NCBI RefSeq assembly: GCF_900112825.1
Contig: NZ_FONE01000006.1
Span: 1 to 64,000 of the forward strand
Length of the DNA: 64,000 nucleotides
Source: Nitrosomonas sp. Nm166
GTDB lineage: Bacteria > Pseudomonadota > Gammaproteobacteria > Burkholderiales > Nitrosomonadaceae
Direction: 5' to 3'
The notes under the pieces were generated by a model. The model did not search any database and was not told where the DNA came from. It was given only the letters and a program-made list of their open reading frames with translations. A program made the translations under genes and the position numbers. This document shows, piece by piece, positions 27,154 to 37,827 of the stretch; positions within the stretch are counted from its first letter, which is position 1, and each line of letters opens with the position of its first letter.

Positions 27154-28250
27154 GTTTTTATAAGCTTAGGATGTGTTTGAATACTCATCAAAATACCGAA
27201 ACCAAGTAACATTGTCACCATCGATGTGCCGCCATAACTGATCAGCGGGAGAGGAACACCTACTACCGGAAGAATACCACTGACCATTCCCATATTCACA
27301 AAAATATAAGTAAAGAAAGTCAAAGTAATTGAACCCGCAATAAGGCGTGTAAACTGTGTAGAAGCGTTCACTGTAATGATCATGCAACGTCCGATGACTA
27401 TGAGGTATAAAAGAAGTAATAAGGTATTACCGATTAACCCGAACTCTTCAGAGAAAACAGCAAAGATAAAATCAGTACTTTGTTCCGGTAAAAAATCTAA
27501 TTGTGTTTGTGTGCCATTTTGCCACCCCTTGCCGTCTATGCCACCAGAGCCGATAGCGATGGATGACTGGATAATATGGTAGCCGGCACCTAATGGATCT
27601 TGTGAAGGATCCAACAATGTCATAATACGTTGGCGCTGATAATCATGCATGATTGACCACAATACCGGAAAGCTACCAGCCACCGTAATTGTTAATCCAG
27701 TAATGATGCGCCATGACAATCCGGCTAGAAATAATACATAAAAACCACTGGCTGAAATTAATGTTGCAGTGCCTAAATCAGGCTGTTTCAGGATCAAAAA
27801 AACCGGCAACATTAACAATACCGTTGCTCCAATATAATCTCTCAGACGCAAAGTAATTTCGTGTTTATCGAAATACCAAGCCATCATAAGAGGGATGGCG
27901 ACTTTCATGAGCTCGGAGGGCTGAATTCTCGTTATTCCTATATCAAGCCAGCGTCTCGCACCATTGTTAATTTCGCCAAATAAAGCGACGCCAATGAGTA
28001 AAACCAGCCCTATTAAATACATCGGCAGTGCGAGGCGTCTGATGTGTTGTAATGGAATATTTGCAACTGACCACATCACTGCCAGCGCTATCGATATGTT
28101 GATCATCTGATGGCTGATTTTATTAATATTTGCGCCAGTTGCACTATAAAGCACAATCAATCCCACTAGCATCAATGCAATAATTCCAACTAAAAGAAAG
28201 CCATCGATGTACCGTGTAAAATAATACCAAATTTTCTTAATTTCAATCAT
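27150..28250 (-). CDS. rodA: Peptidoglycan glycosyltransferase RodA
   Basis: SEDS-family glycosyltransferase that polymerises lipid II during elongation, paired with PBP2. It has 366 residues with about ten membrane helices. Recognisable stretches are GARRWLDIGITRIQPSELMK, LKQPDLGTA (with the essential aspartate) and the late GVPLPLISYGGTSM. It overlaps rlpA downstream and lies 64 nt after mrdA upstream. Inner membrane. Confidence 0.96.
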   Translation of the reverse strand: MIEIKKIWYYFTRYIDGFLLVGIIALMLVGLIVLYSATGANINKISHQMINISIALAVMWSVANIPLQHIRRLALPMYLIGLVLLIGVALFGEINNGARRWLDIGITRIQPSELMKVAIPLMMAWYFDKHEITLRLRDYIGATVLLMLPVFLILKQPDLGTATLISASGFYVLFLAGLSWRIITGLTITVAGSFPVLWSIMHDYQRQRIMTLLDPSQDPLGAGYHIIQSSIAIGSGGIDGKGWQNGTQTQLDFLPEQSTDFIFAVFSEEFGLIGNTLLLLLYLIVIGRCMIITVNASTQFTRLIAGSITLTFFTYIFVNMGMVSGILPVVGVPLPLISYGGTSMVTMLLGFGILMSIQTHPKLIKT

Positions 28251-28314
28251 TTGTTAACAGATTTGCTGCTGGCTTTTATTGACGAGTTATTGCTTCGTCA
28301 TCTTAGATTCTGTC

Positions 28315-30234
28315 TTAAAGATGTTCATGCCCATGATCCTCAGTTGATTCAGTGAGTTTTGCAATCGTTGCTTCTGGCTCTGGTGATTGCCCTAACAAGA
28401 AATAATCAAATACTTGCCTGGCGATAGGCGCTGCTGTTGAGCCGCCTGTTCCGGTATTTTCGACCAATATTGCCAAAGCAATTTTGGGATCTTCCGCCGG
28501 TGCGTACGCAATAAACATGGCGTGATCACGGTGACGCTCGTTGATTGATTTTTCATTGTAACGTTCTCCCTGCTTGATGCCAATGACTTGTGAAGTGCCA
28601 GTTTTACCGGCAAAGGTATAGGCTGCGTTAAGCCCAGCTTTTGCGGCTGTCCCTCCGGGACGAGTGACATCCACCAATGCACTCTTTACAATTTCCAGGT
28701 TCTTGGGTTTTAGATTAAGACTATAGAGTAGTTTTGGGGGGAGCTCCTCAATACTCCCAGTTTGACTATTTTGTATTTGTTTGACCAGCCGGGGAAGATA
28801 AGCTTTTCCATTATTGGCAATGATCATAGTAGCAAAAGCGAGCTGTAGGGGAGTGGCAAGATTGTAGCCTTGGCCAATTGAGACTGAGATCGTGTCTCCA
28901 GCATACCATTTCTGCTTATATTGATTCATTTTCCAGGCAGACGAAGGCAACAGCCCTGAAACTTCACCTTCAATATCAATTCCAGTTTTTCTGCCTAATC
29001 CAAACTGGCTGATAAAATTATGAATATTATCTATGCCCATGTCATTGGCGAGACTGTAATAATAAGTATCACAGGAAACCACTAGGGATTTATGCAAATT
29101 AACTCTGCCGTGACCGCCGGGTTTCCAATCGCGGTAACGGCGGTCCACACCTGGCAGTGAAAAGTATCCAGGATCACCCATACTATATTCAGGTGTACGT
29201 TTTCCCAGTTCCAGCGCTGCTAATGCCATAAAAGGCTTAAAGGTTGATCCGGGTGGATAAACACCGCGTAACGCCCTGTTGTTAAGTGGCCTGTCTATTG
29301 AATTGTTGAGCAAGCTCCAGTTTTCTTGATCAATACCACCGATAAAAAGATTATTGTCATAACCTGGTTTGCTGACAAAAGCAAGTACTTCACCATTATT
29401 TGGATCCAAGGCGACCAATGCACCCCTACGATCCCCAAAGGCTTTTTCTGCAGCCTCCTGTAATCCAAGATCTAATGAAAGAATCAAATTGTTGCCAGGA
29501 ATCGGCGGTGTGCGCGACAGAACGCGAATGGAACGGCCTGCTGCATCTGTTTCTACTTCTTCAAAACCTGTGATGCCATGGAGTTGTGTTTCATAACTTT
29601 GCTCAATGCCAATTTTTCCAATATGATGGGAACCGCGATAATTATTGAGTTCCCCATTCAGTTCAAGCTGCTCAAGGTCTTGATCATTGATACGGCTAAT
29701 GTAGCCCACTACATGTGATACGATTTCTTTTTCTGGATATTGGCGAAAGACCCGGGCCTTGATTTCAACGCCTGGAAAGCGGTAACGATTAGCTGCAAAA
29801 GTTGCAATTTCAACGTCGGTCAAACGGTTACGAATAGGCAGACTTTTAAATCGCTTGCTTTCCTTCATAAGTTTCTTGAAGCGTTGGCGATCAGTAGCTG
29901 TGATCTCGATCAGGGTGGCTAATTCATCCAACGTAGACTCAACGCTCGGAACTTTGCTGGGGGTAATCTCTAATGCATAAGCGGAGTAGTTTTGTGCCAA
30001 TACTCGTCCGTTGCGATCATAAATTAAACCTCGGTTTGGAACCAAGGGCAAGATAGTAATACGATTGGCTTCTGCTAAAGTATGGTAGTGTTCCTGTTGA
30101 GTAACCTGTAAATAATAAAAACGCGCATACAATATCAGAAAGAGAATCAGTATGAATCCAATACTCACAGCAAGACGCATACGAAATTTGTGCAATTCGG
30201 CTGGGTGGTTTCGCAGTTCCACTTTGTGTTTCAT
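28315..30234 (-). CDS. mrdA: Penicillin-binding protein 2
   Basis: Class B penicillin-binding protein, the transpeptidase of the rod complex. It has 639 residues: one N-terminal membrane helix (about 22-43), a dimerisation/pedestal region containing RNRLTDVEIA and HVVGYI, and the transpeptidase domain with the active-site SxxK (PPGSTFKPFMAL), the second motif SCD (VVSCDTYYY) and KTGTSQ. The C-terminal tail is acidic and histidine-containing (DHGHEHL). It overlaps mreD by 4 nt. Periplasmic side of the inner membrane. Confidence 0.97.
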   Translation of the reverse strand: MKHKVELRNHPAELHKFRMRLAVSIGFILILFLILYARFYYLQVTQQEHYHTLAEANRITILPLVPNRGLIYDRNGRVLAQNYSAYALEITPSKVPSVESTLDELATLIEITATDRQRFKKLMKESKRFKSLPIRNRLTDVEIATFAANRYRFPGVEIKARVFRQYPEKEIVSHVVGYISRINDQDLEQLELNGELNNYRGSHHIGKIGIEQSYETQLHGITGFEEVETDAAGRSIRVLSRTPPIPGNNLILSLDLGLQEAAEKAFGDRRGALVALDPNNGEVLAFVSKPGYDNNLFIGGIDQENWSLLNNSIDRPLNNRALRGVYPPGSTFKPFMALAALELGKRTPEYSMGDPGYFSLPGVDRRYRDWKPGGHGRVNLHKSLVVSCDTYYYSLANDMGIDNIHNFISQFGLGRKTGIDIEGEVSGLLPSSAWKMNQYKQKWYAGDTISVSIGQGYNLATPLQLAFATMIIANNGKAYLPRLVKQIQNSQTGSIEELPPKLLYSLNLKPKNLEIVKSALVDVTRPGGTAAKAGLNAAYTFAGKTGTSQVIGIKQGERYNEKSINERHRDHAMFIAYAPAEDPKIALAILVENTGTGGSTAAPIARQVFDYFLLGQSPEPEATIAKLTESTEDHGHEHL

Positions 30235-30782
30235 AACGCATTAAAGTCTGATTTTTGTTTCAAGGGGGTACTTAACAGCACGGAAATAGGTACCCATAAT
30301 AAAATACCTGTTACAGTGGCAGAAAAGTATTGCCAACCAGGCAAATGAGCACCGCTTGCGATTGCGACTAAAACAATCACTATCTGCATAGCCAATAATA
30401 TGAGGCCCATCTGAGGTGCTTGCTGCGTTAAGCTGAATATGCGCAACCGCCGCCCCAGAATTAGTGTGAGATAGACGGCTATACAATAAGCTAAGGCGTG
30501 TTGCCCTAATATAGCGGTGTTACCCACATCCATCATTAATCCCATACCGAAAGCTATGCTCATTCCCATTTTATAAGGATAATTAACGCTCCAGTAAATG
30601 ATAGTGATGGCTACAAAATCAGGTCGAAATATTAGTATATTTTCCTGCAGCGGTAGAAAATTGAGAATGAGCGCAATGACCAAACTTGTAGCGATATATT
30701 CACCGCTGGGCGGTATATACACATCCTGCTTACAGTAATTATCCGGACTTAAATTTCTGTCTTTAGTTTTTTTGCGATTCAA
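30231..30782 (-). CDS. mreD: Rod shape-determining protein MreD
   Basis: 183 residues with about five membrane helices; small integral membrane partner of MreC in the elongasome. PDFVAITIIYW, MGMSIAFGMGLMMDVGNTAI and LGQHALAYCIAVYL follow the family pattern. The N-terminus is hydrophilic and somewhat longer than in enterobacteria. It overlaps both mreC and mrdA by 4 nt, implying tight translational coupling. Confidence 0.92.
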   Translation of the reverse strand: MNRKKTKDRNLSPDNYCKQDVYIPPSGEYIATSLVIALILNFLPLQENILIFRPDFVAITIIYWSVNYPYKMGMSIAFGMGLMMDVGNTAILGQHALAYCIAVYLTLILGRRLRIFSLTQQAPQMGLILLAMQIVIVLVAIASGAHLPGWQYFSATVTGILLWVPISVLLSTPLKQKSDFNAL

Positions 30783-31654
30783 TTTTTAGGCATTTCTAAA
30801 GAATTATTCGGAATTGGTTGTGCTAGCGACAGAATTAAAACTTGCCGATTTCGATCTACACCGGCAACCGGTGTACTGATCACTTGGGCAAAATCATCTA
30901 TTGGATCCTGCTCAATCCTAAGTACCGTAGCGACAGGAATGCCCGGAGGATATACCCCACCGATTCCAGAGGTAACCAGCAGATCACCTTGCCGAATATC
31001 TGTGCTAACCGATAAGTAACGTAGTTCCAGTTCATCATTTTTTCCTGTTCCTGAAACGACTGAACGTAAGCTGTTACGCAAAACTTGTACGGGAACAGAA
31101 TGATTTTTATCGGTGAGAAGCGTCACTTCTGATGACCAGGGATATAACCGTGTGATTTGGCCAACGATACCTTTGTCGTCGATTACTGCTTGACCAAGCT
31201 GGATATCATGAAAGCTGCCTTTATTTAAGGTAATCTTGTGGTTGAATGGGTCGCGCGGCGTATACATAATCTCGGCCAAGACGGCCTTGGCTTTAGTATT
31301 AGTTTCAATCTGCTGAATAGCACCCAGTAATTGGCGTAATTGTATATTTTCAGCTTCTAGCGCATGTAATTTCAAAAGCTGCTCCCGATCCTTCAGATAC
31401 CGCTCCCTTAACTTTATGTTTTCTTCCAGTAAATAAAAGCTGGCAATAAGCTCCTCAATTTGATCATAAATATGGGTTGGAATATAAGCGATTTTCTGCA
31501 GTGGAAAAATAACAATGCCAATGGCTTGACGCAACTCAGGAAAATACTTGAAACGCAAATCTTCAGCAATGAGTAAGCAAGATAACAGTGCGAATACAAA
31601 CAGCCGTGCAAACGGACCTGGTCCATGTCTGAAAAACTGAGGAGCTGTTTTCAT
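30779..31654 (-). CDS. mreC: Rod shape-determining protein MreC
   Basis: 291 residues, one N-terminal membrane helix (about 17-33), a coiled-coil (about 60-105, with LEAENIQLRQLLG) and a periplasmic double beta-barrel region seen in VIDDKGIVGQITRLYPWSSE and VTSGIGGVYPPGIPVATV. Links MreB, MreD, RodA and PBP2. It lies 70 nt downstream of mreB and overlaps mreD by 4 nt. Confidence 0.96.
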   Translation of the reverse strand: MKTAPQFFRHGPGPFARLFVFALLSCLLIAEDLRFKYFPELRQAIGIVIFPLQKIAYIPTHIYDQIEELIASFYLLEENIKLRERYLKDREQLLKLHALEAENIQLRQLLGAIQQIETNTKAKAVLAEIMYTPRDPFNHKITLNKGSFHDIQLGQAVIDDKGIVGQITRLYPWSSEVTLLTDKNHSVPVQVLRNSLRSVVSGTGKNDELELRYLSVSTDIRQGDLLVTSGIGGVYPPGIPVATVLRIEQDPIDDFAQVISTPVAGVDRNRQVLILSLAQPIPNNSLEMPKN

Positions 31655-31724
31655 TACGCCCAGTATTTAAAATCTGGTCTTTTTTAATTTCTTGAGTAAA
31701 AAGGAGATTAATAACTAGCCTTGT

Positions 31725-32807
<1,083 letters not shown>

Positions 32808-32919
32808 TTATGATTTATGAGGGAGCGAATAATAAAATAAAACTATTAAAAAATAATACGCCGGTTAAACCGGGCATGATACCCTAATACTTATTTAAAT
32901 ATAAGGTTACCCATTTGAC

Positions 32920-33207
32920 ATGACCCTATCAGTGAATGATGTAAGACGTATTGCTGATCTTGCTTATATTGAAATTAACGAGGAAGAGGCAAAAGCCATG
33001 CTGACTCAGTTATCCGGCATTTTTAATCTAATTGAAGCGATGCAATCGGTAGATACATCAACAGTGGAGCCTATGTTCCATGCCCAAAGTGTTGTGCAGC
33101 GTTTGCGTGAAGATGAGATCACCGAAACCGATCAGCGAGAATTATGCCAATCGATAGCACCACAAGTTGAAGCAGGCCTCTATCTGGTTCCACAAGTTAT
33201 TGAGTAA
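32920..33207 (+). CDS. gatC: Asp/Glu-tRNA amidotransferase subunit C
   Basis: 95-residue small subunit that stabilises the GatCAB amidotransferase, which converts Glu-tRNA(Gln) and/or Asp-tRNA(Asn) to the amidated forms. Family features are LSVNDVRRIADLAYIEINEE, the VDTSTVEPM phrase and the acidic VVQRLREDEITETD. Followed by gatA and gatB, so the whole enzyme is encoded here. Its presence implies a non-discriminating GluRS or AspRS. Confidence 0.95.
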   Translation: MTLSVNDVRRIADLAYIEINEEEAKAMLTQLSGIFNLIEAMQSVDTSTVEPMFHAQSVVQRLREDEITETDQRELCQSIAPQVEAGLYLVPQVIE

Positions 33208-33307
33208 ATTAAAAATGAAGTAACAAAGTGGGCTAAAAAAGTATCTCGGCATCAAAGAACAATAATTATACTATACGCAACATTTCATTTCTCTATCAGT
33301 AAATACC

Positions 33308-34756
33308 ATGTTTAATGACAGCCTTAAACAGCTCTCGAGTCAACTTGCCGAAAAAAAAATTTCAAGTACTGAACTGACTACTGAATTTCTCAAACGCATC
33401 AGGGAACTGAATCCTAAGTACAACGCATTTATCACTGTGAATGAGGAAAAAAGCCTTGCACAAGCGCAAGTTGCGGATAAGATGCTTGCCTCGGGGCGAG
33501 CAGGTCCACTGACAGGCATACCCATTGCCCAGAAAGATATTTTCTGCGCCAAAGGCTGGCTGACAACCTGCGGTTCAAAAATGCTGTCGAATTTTGTTTC
33601 ACCGTATGATGCTGGTGTCATTGAACGTTTTGATCAGGCAGGCATGGTTAATATTGGCAAGACCAATATGGATGAGTTTGCCATGGGGTCGAGCAACGAA
33701 ACATCCTTTTATGGTCCGGTGAAAAATCCATGGGATATTTTGGCAGTGCCCGGTGGCAGCTCAGGCGGCGCAGCATGCGCGGTTGCAGCACGACTGACAC
33801 CTGCGGCAACCGGCACGGATACCGGCGGCTCCATTCGCCAGCCAGCAGCACTATGCGGCATTTCAGGAATTAAACCGACGTATGGGCTGGTGTCCCGGTA
33901 TGGCATGATTGCCTTTGCCTCCAGCCTGGACCAGGGCGGCCCTATGGCCAAATCGGCAGAAGATCTGGCGCTGCTGTTGAATGTGATGGTCGGGTTTGAC
34001 CCGCGCGACTCAACCAGCCTGCAACGTGACACTGAAGGTTACACACGGGATCTGCAAAAACCATTGGCGGGTTTGCGGATTGGCCTACCCAAGGAATATT
34101 TTGCCAAAGGCATGAGTAAAGATGTCGAAAGCGCGATAGAGAAGGCCTTGGATGAGTATCGTAAATTGGGTGCAGAGACAGTTGACGTGTCGTTACCGAA
34201 CGCGCCTTTATCGATTCCGGTTTATTATGTTTTGGCACCTGCTGAAGCATCGAGTAATTTATCCCGTTTTGACGGGGTTCGCTATGGGTATCGCGCAAAG
34301 TCTTACAATGATCTGGGTGATATGTACCGCAAAACGCGTGCGGAAGGTTTCGGTACCGAAGTGAAGCGGCGTATTCTCATCGGTACTTATGTTTTATCGC
34401 ATGGTTATTACGATGCGTATTACATTAAAGCGCAGAAAGTGCGCCGCCTGATTGCACAGGATTTTACTGAAGCCTACAGGCAATGCGACATTCTCATGGG
34501 ACCCACAACCCCTACGGTTGCCTTTAATCTGGGAGAAAAAAGCAATGATCCTATTCAGATGTATTTGTCGGATATCTACACCAGTGCGGCCAATTTAACT
34601 GGACTGCCAGCCATGTCGATTCCGGTTGGTTTTGGTGATAAGAATCGGCCGATCGGTTTGCATATCATTGGTAATTATTTTATGGAAGCGCAGATGCTGA
34701 ATGTCGCACACCAATATCAACAGGTAACTGACTGGCATTTAAAATCGCCCGTTTAA
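33308..34756 (+). CDS. gatA: Asp/Glu-tRNA amidotransferase subunit A
   Basis: 482 residues, amidase-signature glutaminase subunit that releases ammonia. The catalytic Ser-cisSer-Lys triad is visible: Lys in [11 protein letters not shown], cis-Ser in [14 protein letters not shown] and the nucleophile within the same GGS region, preceded by the glycine-rich [20 protein letters not shown]. Ammonia passes to GatB through a tunnel. It lies 100 nt after gatC and 46 nt before gatB, so the three are one operon. Confidence 0.97.
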   Translation: MFNDSLKQLSSQLAEKKISSTELTTEFLKRIRELNPKYNAFITVNEEKSLAQAQVADKMLASGRAGPLTGIPIAQKDIFCAKGWLTTCGSKMLSNFVSPYDAGVIERFDQAGMVNIGKTNMDEFAMGSSNETSFYGPVKNPWDILAVPGGSSGGAACAVAARLTPAATGTDTGGSIRQPAALCGISGIKPTYGLVSRYGMIAFASSLDQGGPMAKSAEDLALLLNVMVGFDPRDSTSLQRDTEGYTRDLQKPLAGLRIGLPKEYFAKGMSKDVESAIEKALDEYRKLGAETVDVSLPNAPLSIPVYYVLAPAEASSNLSRFDGVRYGYRAKSYNDLGDMYRKTRAEGFGTEVKRRILIGTYVLSHGYYDAYYIKAQKVRRLIAQDFTEAYRQCDILMGPTTPTVAFNLGEKSNDPIQMYLSDIYTSAANLTGLPAMSIPVGFGDKNRPIGLHIIGNYFMEAQMLNVAHQYQQVTDWHLKSPV

Positions 34757-34802
34757 AGAACTATTTATTCCTGGAACTGTAAATTTTGTCGGAAAATTAA
34801 TC

Positions 34803-36242
34803 ATGCAATGGGAAATAGTCATTGGCCTTGAGGTACATGCCCAACTTTCAACGCGATCCAAAATCTTCTCGGGCGCTTCCACTGCCTATGGCGCGCCGCC
34901 CAACACTCAGGCGTGTGTAGTCGATCTGGCGCTGCCGGGAGTCTTACCGGTACTCAATAAAGGCGCGGTTGAACAGGCGATTAAGTTTGGTTTATCAGTA
35001 GATGCGAGAATCAATTCATCTTCCATCTTTGCGCGCAAAAATTATTTTTATCCTGATTTACCTAAAGGTTATCAGATCAGTCAATACGAATTGCCGGTAG
35101 TGCAAGGCGGTAACATTCAAATTCAAGTAGGTAAGGTTGAAAAGAATATCCGTCTGACACGTGCCCATCTGGAAGAAGATGCCGGTAAATCGCTGCATGA
35201 GGATTTTCATGGCATGAGTGGCATTGATTTGAATCGGGCGGGTACGCCATTACTGGAGATTGTCTCTGAGCCGGACATGCACAGCAGCGAAGAGGCGGTG
35301 GCGTATGCGAAAACATTGCATGCACTGGTGCGCTGGATCGGCATTTGTGACGGCAATATGCAAGAAGGATCGTTTCGCTGTGATGCGAATGTCTCGGTAC
35401 GTCCTCGCGGTACGGAGAAATTCGGTACACGCTGTGAAATCAAGAATCTGAACTCATTTCGTTTTCTTGAGAAAGCGATCGATTATGAAGCCAGAAGGCA
35501 AATTGAAATTCTCGAAGATGGGGGTATCATTCGCCAGGAAACCCGCTTATACGATGCCAATAAAGACGAAACACGCACCATGCGCACCAAGGAAGATGCC
35601 AATGACTACCGCTATTTTCCCGATCCGGACTTATTGCCCTTGGAAATTACGCAAAGCTGGATTGATCAATTAAAAGAAGCGCTTCCCGAATTACCCCCAG
35701 CCCGGCGCAGACGTTATGTCAACGAATTTGGCTTATCAGCTTATGATGCTAACGTTCTAACAAATTCTCGTGAAGTAGCGGATTATTTTGAAAATACAGT
35801 AAAACATTTACCTACCCAGGCCAAGCTGTGTGCCAATTGGATTATGGGCGAGATTAGCGGGCAACTGAATAAAGAGGGGATTGAAATCACAGATTGTCCT
35901 ATCAGTCCTGCTCAACTCGGTGCATTGCTGACACGTATTAGCGACGGCACCATTTCCGGTAAAGCCGCCAAGTCGGTTTTTGAAAGTATGTGGAATGGCG
36001 AGCTGGATAAAAATGTAGACGCTATTATTGAAGCCAAAGGTTTGAAACAGATTTCAGATGACAGCGCTATTGAGAAATTGGTGGATGAAGTGCTGGCTGC
36101 CAATGCACAACAAGTGTCCGATTATCGCAATGGCAAGGAAAAAGCCTTTAACTCGTTGATCGGTCAGGTCATGAAAGCTACTCAAGGTAAAGCTAATCCA
36201 GCGCAAGTCAATGCTATTTTGAAGAAAAAGCTGACAGGATAA
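34803..36242 (+). CDS. gatB: Asp/Glu-tRNA amidotransferase subunit B
   Basis: 479 residues; activates the carboxylate on the tRNA and performs the amidation. It starts [15 protein letters not shown], has [16 protein letters not shown], the metal/ATP region with EDAGKSLHE and [18 protein letters not shown], and the C-terminal tRNA-binding YqeY-like domain ending [13 protein letters not shown]. Last gene of gatCAB; a weak ACAGG/CCTGT hairpin overlaps the stop codon. Confidence 0.97.
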   Translation: MQWEIVIGLEVHAQLSTRSKIFSGASTAYGAPPNTQACVVDLALPGVLPVLNKGAVEQAIKFGLSVDARINSSSIFARKNYFYPDLPKGYQISQYELPVVQGGNIQIQVGKVEKNIRLTRAHLEEDAGKSLHEDFHGMSGIDLNRAGTPLLEIVSEPDMHSSEEAVAYAKTLHALVRWIGICDGNMQEGSFRCDANVSVRPRGTEKFGTRCEIKNLNSFRFLEKAIDYEARRQIEILEDGGIIRQETRLYDANKDETRTMRTKEDANDYRYFPDPDLLPLEITQSWIDQLKEALPELPPARRRRYVNEFGLSAYDANVLTNSREVADYFENTVKHLPTQAKLCANWIMGEISGQLNKEGIEITDCPISPAQLGALLTRISDGTISGKAAKSVFESMWNGELDKNVDAIIEAKGLKQISDDSAIEKLVDEVLAANAQQVSDYRNGKEKAFNSLIGQVMKATQGKANPAQVNAILKKKLTG

Positions 36243-36681
36243 GCCTGTGTTTTGGGGATGATTTTTTACACTGATCCATGGCTCTGTTATGGGTGAGTGT
36301 TTTTCGCAACGCTGCAATACATCCTGCAGTTAAGTTACTTCATTTGCAAAGTATTATGCAAAAATTCTTCGTTATACCTCGCTCCCAGTTTCTTTCATTT
36401 TTCATCAGAATCTGCGGTTAGCTATCGTGATTGGGCTCAGTGCTGATCCTTGCGTTAAATCAATATGTGAATTTAACTTTGAACATATACTTTCCGTGCC
36501 AATCGACAATGCCTGCTGCTTCTTAATAACTTATCAGTAGAAATGGAATATTTTTAATAAAAAGATCATGGCGTAGCGTTAAGCAAGGAGAAATGGTTGG
36601 GGCAGGGCAGGAATATTTCCAGTAATCCTATCAACTCGGGATATTTTGCCCGATGAATTAAACAAAAATAACCATATATTG
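36243..36681. other. Intergenic stretch after gatB
   Basis: About 440 bp of AT-rich sequence without a plausible ORF, between gatB and the promoter-like element of the regulator gene. I see no strong terminator beyond a weak hairpin at the gatB stop and no repeat other than the element starting at 36682. Confidence 0.5.
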
Positions 36682-36750
36682 AGGACAAATGACATCTATA
36701 TCTCGAAAAAAAGATTTGATAAAATTATATCTTAGTTAAATTAGATAGAT
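36682..36750 (+). promoter_or_regulatory. Promoter-like element, copy 1, before the LuxR-type regulator
   Basis: This 69-bp block matches the block at 37612-37680 in 52 of 69 positions with no gaps. It holds AGGACAAAT at 36682-36690, CATCTAT at 36693-36699, and TTGATA (36716-36721) as a -35-like hexamer followed after 16 nt by AAATTA (36738-36743) as a weak -10. A second shared patch, AATCGCGAGTCTCAAAAG at 36780-36797, lies in the leader. The ATG of the regulator is about 130 nt downstream. Conservation of spacing points to a shared promoter and operator. Confidence 0.7.
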
Positions 36751-36875
36751 AGTAGTGTTTCTGCTCTATCTATTTACTTAATCGCGAGTCTCAAAAGAAA
36801 AATATTAATTGCAAGTGATGACTCAAATTCTGGCTCAGGCTCTGCATTTGCTGGTTTATAAGTAAACCTAAAAGT

Positions 36876-37601
36876 ATGGCTGAGCAATCTCACGCAAACA
36901 TACGCATATTGGTGGCGGAGAGCTTTGAGCTTGTGCGCATGGGGTTACGTGTATTATTCGAGAATCATCCGGTTATATGCTTGGTAGCCGAAACCCGCTG
37001 TGTAGAAGATTTGGTCGATTTGGCGATGCAGCATAAGCCGGATGTGGTTCTGGTTGATTTGCAGTTAAATAATGGCAATTGTATTGAGCATATTTCCAAA
37101 TTATTAAATGCTTGTCCCCAAATAAAGGTGCTGGCCTTTTCTCACAGCTATAATGAGCAAACTTGCCTAGAAATATTTCGTTCAGGGGTGGTAGGCATTA
37201 TTAGCAAACAGCATTCTTCTGAATTATTGCTGAAAGCCATCCACGCAATTTATGCAGGTCAAATCTGGTTTGACCGCCATATTACCAAGCTGCTATGGCA
37301 AGCGCAGTTTAATGCCAATCTGTCACCCGAAATTCTAACCGATGTTAAGGCGTTGCCATTTCCAAAATTGAGTGAGAGTGAGCGTCAAGTCGCTTATCTC
37401 GCTTGCAAGGGTTTATCTGCTAAGGAAATAAGTTTGCAACTGTGCATTGCAGAAAAAACCGTACGTAATCAATTATCAATAATTTATAAAAAAATCGGTG
37501 TTAAAAAGCAAATTGAATTGTGTCTAAAAGCGCCGCTGTTTAATCACTTCAAAGATTCTCATACATGCGGGATATCTTTCCCTGAAGATCAAGAAAAATA
37601 G
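36876..37601 (+). CDS. LuxR-type regulator with an atypical receiver domain
   Basis: 241 residues. The receiver fold is clear (phospho-acceptor-like D61 in VVLVDLQL, Lys in GIISKQHSSE), but the paired acidic residues that bind Mg2+ are changed: AESFE occupies the place of the usual DDH (residues 14-16, A-E-S). Phosphorylation may therefore be weakened or lost. The C-terminal helix-turn-helix is intact (LSESERQVAYLACKGLSAKE, ISLQLCIAEKTVRNQLS). No kinase gene is adjacent. It is flanked by two copies of one promoter-like element, one before it and one before the oxidase genes, suggesting autoregulation and control of the oxidases. The tail is about 20 residues longer than usual. Confidence 0.93.
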   Translation: MAEQSHANIRILVAESFELVRMGLRVLFENHPVICLVAETRCVEDLVDLAMQHKPDVVLVDLQLNNGNCIEHISKLLNACPQIKVLAFSHSYNEQTCLEIFRSGVVGIISKQHSSELLLKAIHAIYAGQIWFDRHITKLLWQAQFNANLSPEILTDVKALPFPKLSESERQVAYLACKGLSAKEISLQLCIAEKTVRNQLSIIYKKIGVKKQIELCLKAPLFNHFKDSHTCGISFPEDQEK

Positions 37602-37611
37602 CTGTATTTTC

Positions 37612-37680
37612 AGGACAAATAGCATCTATTTCTCTGAAAATAGAGTTGATAAAATTATTCTTCCGCTAAATTGAACTGAT
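37612..37680 (+). promoter_or_regulatory. Promoter-like element, copy 2, before the oxidase genes
   Basis: Near-copy of 36682-36750 (52/69 identical, ungapped): AGGACAAAT at 37612-37620, CATCTAT at 37623-37629, TTGATA at 37646-37651 and, 16 nt on, AAATTG at 37668-37673. A leader patch AATCGCCAGCCTCAAAGA at 37730-37747 also matches the first copy, 20 nt further from the core. It starts 10 nt after the regulator stop and lies about 150 nt before the first oxidase gene, so the oxidases probably have their own start site within the cassette. Confidence 0.7.
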
Positions 37681-37827
37681 GGCAGGCTGTAAAACTATTC
37701 CTCAGAGCTCGATGTGAGCTTTTTAAGAAAATCGCCAGCCTCAAAGATATCTATTGATTTGTCGCGGATATTTCTACGCAAGCTTTAACTTGATAGGTAG
37801 TTTTACATTTAAGGAGGAATATTAAAA

